Shown here: positions 1 to 6,497 of the stretch, piece by piece | Layout: each line of letters opens with the position of its first letter | Position numbering within the stretch: the stretch's first letter is position 1 | Assembly: GCA_947478655.1 (NCBI GenBank) | Contig: CANJWU010000062.1 | Location: 1 to 6,916 of the forward strand | From: Sphingobacteriales bacterium | Lineage (GTDB): Bacteria; Bacteroidota; Bacteroidia; Sphingobacteriales; Sphingobacteriaceae | Direction: 5' to 3' | Length of the DNA stretch: 6,916 bases | Notes under the pieces: model-generated | Seen by the model: the letters and a program-made list of their open reading frames with translations, nothing else | Told to the model about the DNA's origin: nothing | The model's database searches: none | Translations under genes and position numbers: made by a program

Positions 1-951
1 AAAAAACAAATCTCCCAAGCAATTTTTAATGGTAGAATAGCATACCATTTTAAATCAAGTCAATTAGGTATCAATACCCTAGTAGAAGAATTTAATCATA
101 GGAAAGGGATATCTCTTGACTTTTTGAGTCATTATCAAAACATGCTTATTGGTTCCGAAATAGCTGTATTTGAAGATAAAATCTCCTTCCATTTGGCCTG
201 TATGGCTATATTAAATAAACAAAGTAGTATTGCTTTTGGACTCAATTATTTTACAGAAAATTATCAAAACGAATTTGCATCAAATCAGCTTTTACAAGGA
301 AATGCAAAAAATGATATTGGATTTAGTATTGCATTTAAGCAATCCATTAATTCAAAAAGTTATTATCAAATAGTAAGTAATACCCATTTGATTAATGGCG
401 CAGAAAATACAATTAAAGTACCTAGCATCGAAAATAAAATACAAGGAGTATTAATCTATATCAATCGAATAGGAAACGAAATTCAATTAAAAAGTAGTTA
501 TCAAATCAAAAATAAAAATAAAATTGAAATCGCTGAAACTATTAGAAAATATGAATACCAGCAGACTTTTAGTGCTACAATTGTATTTAAAAAAATAATA
601 GCTAAACAACTTTACTTACTACACAGGTTTGATTATAAAACCAATAGTATAAGCCGTTCAAACGCATTTCAATGTGCTTTAAAATATACCCTAAGTGATT
701 TAAAATTAACAATAGGTTATGGTATTACTTTTTATAATTGCGAATTTGATACCAGAATTTATAGCGCAGAACAACAATTACCAAATTATTTGACCAGTGT
801 TTTATTAAATGGAAATGGCACGCGGGCTTTTTTTTACTTTCAAAGTAAAATAAGAAAAAACTGCACTTTAAGCCTGAAAGCTAGCAAAAACAAGGTGTTA
901 GGAAAAAGCAATATACTTGATTATGCCATTCAATTAGCCATAAAATTATGA
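1..951 (+). CDS. Outer-membrane beta-barrel protein, C-terminal part (likely Bacteroidota helix-hairpin-helix/ComEA-like barrel); 5' end outside window
   Basis: The reading frame is open from base 1 to the TGA at 949-951, so this is the last 316 codons of a longer gene. A TTG at 124 lies inside the frame and is not a credible start. The protein is dominated by short alternating polar/aromatic strands separated by Asn/Lys/Ser-rich turns, as expected of a large outer-membrane barrel, with no hydrophobic helices. From memory, two stretches resemble the C-terminal half of the roughly 650-700-residue Bacteroidota proteins that carry N-terminal helix-hairpin-helix DNA-binding repeats followed by a barrel: the NYFTENYQNEFASNQ region (encoded near 244-290) and the FDTRIYSAEQQLPNY region (near 745-790). 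The helix-hairpin-helix part would lie upstream of the window and cannot be seen. The ATGA overlap with comEC supports a role in DNA uptake, possibly as an outer-membrane DNA receptor or conduit. That role is inference. The barrel assignment is fairly secure; the exact family is likely but unproven. Confidence 0.72.
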   Translation, partial: KKQISQAIFNGRIAYHFKSSQLGINTLVEEFNHRKGISLDFLSHYQNMLIGSEIAVFEDKISFHLACMAILNKQSSIAFGLNYFTENYQNEFASNQLLQGNAKNDIGFSIAFKQSINSKSYYQIVSNTHLINGAENTIKVPSIENKIQGVLIYINRIGNEIQLKSSYQIKNKNKIEIAETIRKYEYQQTFSATIVFKKIIAKQLYLLHRFDYKTNSISRSNAFQCALKYTLSDLKLTIGYGITFYNCEFDTRIYSAEQQLPNYLTSVLLNGNGTRAFFYFQSKIRKNCTLSLKASKNKVLGKSNILDYAIQLAIKL

Positions 952-2948
952 TTCGTAATTACATGCGATCGGTTGTGTTAGGCAGATTATTACTTGCTTA
1001 TATAACAGGAATAATGCTCGCTACTTATCTCCCATTTAACACATTATTTTTACTCATTGCGCTTATTTTATTTTCTTTAAGTAGTTTTATTCAATTTTAT
1101 TATGCTAGAAAAATTAAAAGATTTACATTTCATTGGTTAAATGGAATGAGCTTAAATATCATTTTTATTTTCTTTGGTTTCTTATTAAATATTACCCATC
1201 AAGAAGCTTTATCAAAGGAGCATTTTTCTAAGAAAAGTTACCAAATGCTAAAAGTTGTTATTGTGGATAATTTGAGTAATAATACACTCAATAACAGGTA
1301 TTTAGGGAAAGTTATTGCCAGCGATTTACAGCAAAATGTACAGGGAAAAATACTCATCTATACAAAAGATAAAACCTTAGCGCTTGGTAGTATATTAAGT
1401 TTAACATCCAACATTATTTCTTTTCAAAAAAATAGAAATCCAGGTGAATTTAATGCACAAGCTTATTGGAATAAAAAACAAGTTTTTCATTATGTTTATC
1501 TAAAAAATACTGATTCGATTATTGGTATTAAAAAATTGAGTTATCTCAAAACAAATAGTTTATTGATTGCCTACAAATTTGATAGCATTTTAAAAAAACA
1601 TCTCCTGAACGAAGAAAGCTATAAAATAGCATCTGCCCTATTACTAGGAAGTAGATCGGGTATTTCAGAAGAAGTGATCGCCGATTATGCGAAAACAGGT
1701 ACCATCCATATTTTATCTGTTTCGGGCTTGCATGTCAGTGTTATTTTTTTGGTTTTGAATAAAATATTATCGCTTTTTAAATGGGGTAAAACACAGCTGC
1801 TTAAATCAATTATCCTTATTTCTTTTGTTTGTCTATATGCCTATATTACAGGGCTTTCTCCTTCGGTTTGTAGGTCCGCGGTGATGATATCTTTTAGTAT
1901 CATTGGCAAACAAATCAGTCATCAAAGCAATCCATATAACCTGATAGCAGGTTCGGCATTTTTTTTATTAATAATAGAACCGGCCTATTTATTCGATATT
2001 GGTTTTCAATTATCGTATTTAGCCGTTTTAGGAATCATTTATTTTTATGATGCGATATACAGATTACACTTTTTTAAAAATAAATTGGCCGATAAAATTT
2101 GGATGCTCATTGCTGTGTCAATTGCAGCTCAATTAAGCACCTTAGCCATGTCACTTTATTATTTTCATCAATTTCCTAATTATTTTTTATTAGCAAATCT
2201 CTTAGCCATTCCGCTTTCTAGTATTGCGTTGTATTTAGGCATTTCACTATTAGCGCTAAATCCGTTCCAAATAATTGCAAAATACACTGGCTTAATTTTA
2301 AGTAAATGCATTGCGCTAATGGGTTATATTTTACATAAAATAAGCGTGTTGCCCTATGCTTTAAGCTATTACTACCATATTGATTCTGCTGCAGCCTGCT
2401 TATTAATGGCCCTGCTACTTTGTTATAGTTTTTACCTTATCCATCATATAAAATGGATGAATTGGTTTGCTGCAAGTTTTGGTTTGCTTTTTTTAATTAA
2501 TTACGGTTTCATCAGTTATCAAGATAGGCAAACCAGTCATTACCTTATCCATCAAAAAGACAGCCCATGTATATTAATTAAAAGTGCAAATCAATATACA
2601 TTAGTTTGTAGTCAAAATAGTAATCAAATTGCCTTGAATAAATTAATTCAAAATTTTCAAAAAATTGGCTGGCATTTAACTAAATTAGTTTGGGTAAAAG
2701 ATAAATCTCTAGTGCGTATACATAACAAAACTTTCTTGTTTATTGCAAAACCCAAACCTTACAGACCAATTACTAAAATCAATCATCAAAGGGCTGATTA
2801 CCTCCTATGTGCAGCTTATAACTTAAAAGATATACAGGAAAATGCTATTCAAATTATAAGTAATAAAAGACTGAATACTAGCTATTTAAATTCAAATAAA
2901 TACTACTCCACTTACGATAATGGCTATAAGTGCATCCTGCTTCCCTGA
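948..2948 (+). CDS. comEC: ComEC/Rec2-family DNA-uptake channel, without metallo-beta-lactamase domain
   Basis: ComEC is the polytopic inner-membrane channel that passes single-stranded DNA into the cytoplasm during natural transformation. The 666-residue protein shows the family layout. Hydrophobic helices lie at about 10-80. A DUF4131/OB-fold-like region at about 100-190 includes NPGEFNAQAYW (164-174). The multi-helix Competence domain at about 220-500 carries hallmark blocks GTIHILSVSGLHVS (251-264), PSVCRSAVMIS (305-315), FDIGFQLSYL (349-358) and LANLLAIPLSS (415-425). One more helix is near 506-521, followed by a soluble tail at 522-666. The tail has no HxHxDH metal motif, so the nuclease-like domain of many Firmicutes and proteobacterial ComEC proteins is absent. 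Its end (DYLLCAAYNLKD, then a Tyr-rich segment) resembles the degenerate tail I recall from Bacteroidota homologues. The ATG at 948 overlaps the upstream stop as ATGA, indicating translational coupling; an in-frame ATG at 963 is a less likely alternative. The family call is firm, while transformation ability of the host is inferred. Confidence 0.95.
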   Translation: MIRNYMRSVVLGRLLLAYITGIMLATYLPFNTLFLLIALILFSLSSFIQFYYARKIKRFTFHWLNGMSLNIIFIFFGFLLNITHQEALSKEHFSKKSYQMLKVVIVDNLSNNTLNNRYLGKVIASDLQQNVQGKILIYTKDKTLALGSILSLTSNIISFQKNRNPGEFNAQAYWNKKQVFHYVYLKNTDSIIGIKKLSYLKTNSLLIAYKFDSILKKHLLNEESYKIASALLLGSRSGISEEVIADYAKTGTIHILSVSGLHVSVIFLVLNKILSLFKWGKTQLLKSIILISFVCLYAYITGLSPSVCRSAVMISFSIIGKQISHQSNPYNLIAGSAFFLLIIEPAYLFDIGFQLSYLAVLGIIYFYDAIYRLHFFKNKLADKIWMLIAVSIAAQLSTLAMSLYYFHQFPNYFLLANLLAIPLSSIALYLGISLLALNPFQIIAKYTGLILSKCIALMGYILHKISVLPYALSYYYHIDSAAACLLMALLLCYSFYLIHHIKWMNWFAASFGLLFLINYGFISYQDRQTSHYLIHQKDSPCILIKSANQYTLVCSQNSNQIALNKLIQNFQKIGWHLTKLVWVKDKSLVRIHNKTFLFIAKPKPYRPITKINHQRADYLLCAAYNLKDIQENAIQIISNKRLNTSYLNSNKYYSTYDNGYKCILLP

Positions 2949-2985
2949 TGTATTTTTTATTATATTTAAAAAATTTTAATATAAT

Positions 2986-4848
2986 ATGAGACAAGCATTT
3001 CGTAATTTTTTCAACTTATTTTTGTTTTGGCTATTCAGTTTTTTACTGCATCGAATTGTTTTTGTGCTATATCATATTGTAAAAAAACAAGACTTCACTT
3101 TTATAGATTTTGGAAAAATATTTTGGTATAGTCTTCCTTTAGATATTTCCATGGCCGCTTATTTTATAGGTATTCCATTGGTTTTATTTTTTATCACCTT
3201 ACTAATTCCCAAAAGCAATTCAATTTTTCAGTTCTTATATAGTAGAATCAACTATACATTTATTGTTTTAAGTAGCATTACCCATACCATTGATTTACAT
3301 ATTTATACCGAATGGGGAACAAAAATTAACAATAGGGCCATCGATTTTTTAATTCACTCTCCTTCTGAAGCACTGGCTTCTAGTGCCTCTTCCCCATTAT
3401 TGTTAGGAATAAGCTTGTTTTTAATACAACTATTGGGCTTGCTTTGGCTTTATAGAAAATATGTATCGGCACCATTTGAAACACTTAGTTTTAATTGGCT
3501 GTCATTGCTAAGCATTCCTTTAGGAACTTTTTTAATGATACTATGTTTAAGAGGTGGAATGCAATTAGCACCAATTAATCAAAGTGCCGCTTATTTTTCC
3601 AATAATACCAGCTATAACCATGCTACAGTAAATACCGATTGGAATTTACTATCCTCTATGCTTCAAAACAAACTCAATAGTAAAAATCCATATCAACTTG
3701 TTTCTGATAGTGTTGCTTCATCGGCAATAGCCGAATTATATCCTACTACTCAAAGGCAAAACAGCGAAAATATATTCACAATCAAAAATCCAAATGTGGT
3801 ATTAGTTATTTTAGAAAGCTTTACCTCCGATGTGCTGGGTTGTTTTGGTGGCGAAGCGAATGTGAGCCCCTACCTCAGTAAACTGGCAAATGAGGGTATT
3901 GCATTTGATTCTATTTATGCATCGGGAGATCGCACCGATAAGGGCTTGGTTGCCTTGCTGAGTGGCTTTCCTTCGCAAGCGGTTCGATCTATTATTCACC
4001 AACCCGATAAATTTGAAAAATTACCTTCTTTAGCACAATCAATGATGAATAATGGTTATCAACCGTTTTTTATTTATGGTGGCGAATCCGAATTTGCAAA
4101 TTTTAAATCTTATTTGCTTGCAAGTGGTGTCCATCAAATTATTGATAAAAATAATTTTGAATCCAATCAGATGAATTCTAAATGGGGTGCACACGATGGT
4201 TTTTTATTCGAAAAATTAAACAGCGAATTAAAAAATAAACCGCAACCTTTCTTTGCAATAACACTTACCCTAAGTTCACACGAACCATTTGAAATACCTA
4301 TTGCTTCTAGCTTTAAGGGAAACGACCTACCCCAACTTTTTAGAAAATCGGCAAATTATACCGATCAATGTATTCAGCATTTTATGGAATCTGCAAAAAA
4401 AGAAAAGTGGTATAAAAACACCCTATTTGTTTTTGTAGCTGATCATGGGCATCGATTACCAAAAGAATATAGCACTGCATTTGATTTTCGGAAATTTAGG
4501 ATTCCTTTGATTTTTTCTGGCGAAGTGATTGAACCGAATTACAGAGGTAAAAGGATACACCTACTAGGTTCACAAACAGATTTAGCCGCTACCTTGCTCA
4601 GTCAATTAAACATCAATCATGATCAATTTAAATGGTCTAAAGATTTACTGAACCCGCATTCGATTCCTTTTGCTTTTTATAGTTTTGATAATGGCTTTGG
4701 ATGGGTAAATACGAATCAAACCATTGTACAGGACAACATCAACAACAAAATAGTATTTAATAGTAAGCCCGAAATAAACCCCGAAACTAATTTGAAAAAA
4801 GGCAGGGCTTATATGCAGCAGGTATTTAAACAGTACCTAGCCTATTAA
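2986..4848 (+). CDS. LTA synthase-like membrane sulfatase-fold phosphotransferase (alkaline phosphatase superfamily)
   Basis: This 620-residue protein has the LtaS/OpgB/EptA-type layout: about five N-terminal membrane helices (roughly 7-31, 52-76, 82-102, 137-156, 172-190), a linker with RGGMQLAPINQSAAYFS (189-205), then an extracytoplasmic sulfatase-fold domain from about 268 to 560. Expected metal and catalytic positions are present: E277 in VILESF, nucleophile T317 in SGDRTDKG, D486-H487 in ADHGHR, and H432 in SSHEPF. WGAHDGFLFEK (400-410) matches another family block. Such enzymes move phosphoglycerol or phosphoethanolamine from phospholipids to envelope glycans or lipids. Bacteroidota do not make lipoteichoic acid, so the acceptor is unknown. 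The substrate-binding Trp-x-Arg of staphylococcal LtaS appears replaced (F370-A371-N372-F373). The 37 bp upstream contain only one G/C base and no clear ribosome binding site, as is common in this phylum. The gene could be read from the comEC transcript or from its own promoter. It ends tail to tail with the transporter gene, overlapping by 4 bp. The superfamily is certain; the substrate is not. Confidence 0.92.
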   Translation: MRQAFRNFFNLFLFWLFSFLLHRIVFVLYHIVKKQDFTFIDFGKIFWYSLPLDISMAAYFIGIPLVLFFITLLIPKSNSIFQFLYSRINYTFIVLSSITHTIDLHIYTEWGTKINNRAIDFLIHSPSEALASSASSPLLLGISLFLIQLLGLLWLYRKYVSAPFETLSFNWLSLLSIPLGTFLMILCLRGGMQLAPINQSAAYFSNNTSYNHATVNTDWNLLSSMLQNKLNSKNPYQLVSDSVASSAIAELYPTTQRQNSENIFTIKNPNVVLVILESFTSDVLGCFGGEANVSPYLSKLANEGIAFDSIYASGDRTDKGLVALLSGFPSQAVRSIIHQPDKFEKLPSLAQSMMNNGYQPFFIYGGESEFANFKSYLLASGVHQIIDKNNFESNQMNSKWGAHDGFLFEKLNSELKNKPQPFFAITLTLSSHEPFEIPIASSFKGNDLPQLFRKSANYTDQCIQHFMESAKKEKWYKNTLFVFVADHGHRLPKEYSTAFDFRKFRIPLIFSGEVIEPNYRGKRIHLLGSQTDLAATLLSQLNINHDQFKWSKDLLNPHSIPFAFYSFDNGFGWVNTNQTIVQDNINNKIVFNSKPEINPETNLKKGRAYMQQVFKQYLAY

Positions 4849-5831
4849 TCGACAAAGTGTTTGGTATTTTTCATGATGTTTTTTTTCGTCCATGGAATGG
4901 TACTGTTTTGGGCTGTTTGACGCTCTTTACAATTCGGAACAGCACAATAAAAACAACATTGAGGCAAACAAGGATCGACGTGAATAAACAATTCTACTTG
5001 TGTTGCAGCTTGCTCTTTCATTAATAATTCGATAGAATGTACTTCATCATGCATTTGATTTAAATGCCAATAATGAGGCAATGTTAGATGACAATCGATA
5101 TGCAGATCGGCACCATATTTTTGTGCACGCAAATTATGCACATCAACCCAAGTATCTTTTCTAGCATCTCCCAAAATTTTTACAATTTGATCTACCACTT
5201 TTGGGTCAATTTCGTCCATTAAACCCGCAACGGAATGTCGCAAAAGCTGATAACCATTGTGTAAAATCAAGCCCCCTAATAAAATTGACAAAATACTATC
5301 TAATAAAATATAGCCTGTTAGTTTAATAATAATCAAGCCAACTATTAAACCCAAACTGGTATATGCGTCAGACATTAAATGTTTGCCATCGGCTGTTAAT
5401 ACCATTGAATTTAATTTTTTACCTCTTTTTATTAAAAAGGTACCTAATAAATAATTGGCTAAACCCGCTGTTGTGGTAATCCAAATTCCATCTGCTAAAT
5501 GACTGATGCTATTTGGATGCATAATGGCAACGATGGATTTATAGATAATGGTAATACCAGCAATTAAGATCAAAGAACCTTCAAATCCAACGGCAAAAAA
5601 TTCTACTTTACCATGTCCATATGGATGATTCATGTCTTTGGGCAAAGACGACAAGTAAATACTATAAAAAGCAAAAGAGCCTGCAATTATATTGATGATA
5701 TTTTCGAGCGCATCTGTTAAAATAGCATTGGAATGCGTAAGGTAATAGGCATAGAACTTGAGTAGCGTAATAAAAACACCTGCTATTAATACCCAAATAA
5801 TAGCGTTTAGCCTATCTTTTTTAGCAATCAT
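4845..5831 (-). CDS. Cation diffusion facilitator (CDF) family divalent-metal efflux transporter
   Basis: CDF proteins are inner-membrane dimers that export divalent metals such as Zn, Fe, Co, Cd or Mn in exchange for protons. Numbering here is from the ATG at 5831 (328 residues). Six membrane helices fill about 10-205. Helix 2 carries SNAILTDALEN with metal-site residues D40 and N44, and helix 5 carries HLMSD with H151 and D155. The loop D66-x2-HPYGHGKVE (H69, H73) matches the second metal site of YiiP. A cytoplasmic ferredoxin-like domain follows (about 210-285, ending in FIHVDP), then a tail with Cys at 288, 292, 293, 296 and 301. The frame also extends to a GTG at 5876 (343 residues). I prefer the ATG because it leaves 11 residues before helix 1, as is usual in the family, and avoids overlapping the diverging gene at 5868. 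The stop overlaps the converging gene by 4 bp. The family is very secure. The metal is not determinable, and the D-x3-N/H-x3-D site does not match the classical Zn patterns exactly. Confidence 0.93.
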   Translation of the reverse strand: MIAKKDRLNAIIWVLIAGVFITLLKFYAYYLTHSNAILTDALENIINIIAGSFAFYSIYLSSLPKDMNHPYGHGKVEFFAVGFEGSLILIAGITIIYKSIVAIMHPNSISHLADGIWITTTAGLANYLLGTFLIKRGKKLNSMVLTADGKHLMSDAYTSLGLIVGLIIIKLTGYILLDSILSILLGGLILHNGYQLLRHSVAGLMDEIDPKVVDQIVKILGDARKDTWVDVHNLRAQKYGADLHIDCHLTLPHYWHLNQMHDEVHSIELLMKEQAATQVELFIHVDPCLPQCCFYCAVPNCKERQTAQNSTIPWTKKNIMKNTKHFVD

Positions 5832-5867
5832 CCTGCAAATATCTTCATTTTTTAATAAATTTAGGAC

Positions 5868-6458
5868 ATGATCCACTTTAAATTAAAGCCTCTGTTAATT
5901 TTCATCCTATTTACATTGCTTTTTCATTCAAATGTAAATGCACAAAATTTTAAATTAATGTTAAGTTCAGGCATTAATTTTTCACAAGTAAATGGCGATA
6001 ACTTAGCTGGTTTTCATAAGCTGGGATTAGTGGCTGGCGCTGGTGTTTCTCGCAATATCAGTAATAATCAACAATGGAGTTTTGAATTTTTATATTCCGA
6101 AAAAGGTAGCAAAGATGTTGTAACCTTAGGAGACCCCATTCAAGATTCTATTTTTAAATTCAATTACATAGAAATTCCTTTTTGTTATCATTATCAATTT
6201 AAACCCAAATTGAATCTACAATTTGGTGTCTATACTGCAGTAAATATCAAATCTGTTTATAGTGATGGATTAGAGAATTACGATGTTTCGGAGCAAATTT
6301 ATGCAACAGATTATGGCATTTTAGGAGGTTTAAGTTATGAATTAAGCCCTCAAACTAAAATTCAAACCCGTCTATCTACTTCTGTATTAGACCTTAACAA
6401 CTCTTTGGAAAGATACTATAATTTAGTGCTTTCGATGGGAATTAGCTATACCCTCTAA
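5868..6458 (+). CDS. Secreted outer-membrane beta-barrel protein (PF13568-like porin family)
   Basis: This 196-residue protein begins with a clear signal peptide: K5 and K7, a hydrophobic stretch at about 8-19, and a likely cleavage after NVNA at A25, leaving QNF as the mature start. This supports the ATG at 5868. The mature part is made of amphipathic strands broken by Asn/Ser/Asp turns. Its blocks resemble the Bacteroidota outer-membrane barrel domain OMP_b-brl_2: a GINFSQVNGD-type first strand, a LVAGAGVSRNI strand, YSEKGSKDV, then FNYIEIPFCYHYQFKPKLN followed by QFGVYTAV. Its size fits an 8-strand barrel of about 170 mature residues. Such proteins are common and numerous in Bacteroidota, and their individual functions are mostly unknown, so no transport substrate is assigned. 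It diverges from the transporter gene, leaving only 36 bp between the two start codons if that gene starts at 5831. No Shine-Dalgarno sequence is visible. The next gene, on the same strand, starts 39 bp downstream. Confidence 0.85.
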   Translation: MIHFKLKPLLIFILFTLLFHSNVNAQNFKLMLSSGINFSQVNGDNLAGFHKLGLVAGAGVSRNISNNQQWSFEFLYSEKGSKDVVTLGDPIQDSIFKFNYIEIPFCYHYQFKPKLNLQFGVYTAVNIKSVYSDGLENYDVSEQIYATDYGILGGLSYELSPQTKIQTRLSTSVLDLNNSLERYYNLVLSMGISYTL

Positions 6459-6469
6459 AACAATTTTAG
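6455..6469. repeat. Short perfect inverted repeat over the stop codon of the barrel gene
   Basis: CTAAAA (6455-6460) and TTTTAG (6464-6469) are perfect reverse complements around a CAA loop. The left arm contains the TAA stop of the upstream gene. The 6-bp stem has one G/C pair and is followed by TATTTTAG, not a clean run of T. It could be a very weak terminator, but in DNA this AT-rich such a palindrome is also expected by chance. Confidence 0.3.
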
Positions 6470-6478
6470 TATTTTAGC
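6470..6478 (+). promoter_or_regulatory. Possible Bacteroidota -7 element for the aminotransferase gene
   Basis: TATTTTAGC differs at one position from the Bacteroidota -7 consensus TAnnTTTG. It sits 19 bases before the ATG at 6498, which would give a short leader of about 10-15 bases, as is common in this phylum. No TTTG-like -33 box is visible at the expected spacing upstream, so this is a weak candidate only. Confidence 0.22.
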
Positions 6479-6497
6479 AGAATCTAAATATAGAAAC

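Noticed and set aside
124..951. Treating the first protein as a complete gene starting at TTG 124
   Set aside because: The same frame is open back to base 1 with barrel-like sequence throughout, and there is no signal peptide after the TTG, so the gene is cut by the window edge.
2432..2554. A 15-bp direct repeat (TTACCTTATCCATCA at 2432-2446 and 2540-2554), in frame and 108 bp apart within comEC
   Set aside because: The flanks are not similar, both copies encode only a YLIH tetrapeptide, and a 15-bp match somewhere in about 7 kb of AT-rich DNA is not surprising by chance.
2949..2985. A -7-like TATATTTA (2961-2968) as a promoter for the LTA-synthase-like gene
   Set aside because: The whole gap has only one G/C base, so such matches are expected by chance; the final G of TAnnTTTG is missing and no TTTG-like -33 box is seen at the right distance.
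3811..4002. A 63-codon open frame on the minus strand inside the LTA-synthase-like gene
   Set aside because: It lies wholly antisense to a strongly conserved catalytic segment, has Arg/Asn-rich sequence of no recognisable family, and is best explained as a shadow of the plus-strand gene.
5832..5876. The longer GTG-started form of the transporter (343 residues) as the preferred gene model
   Set aside because: It adds 15 residues with no family similarity, uses a rarer start codon and overlaps the diverging gene. It is kept as an alternative, not excluded.
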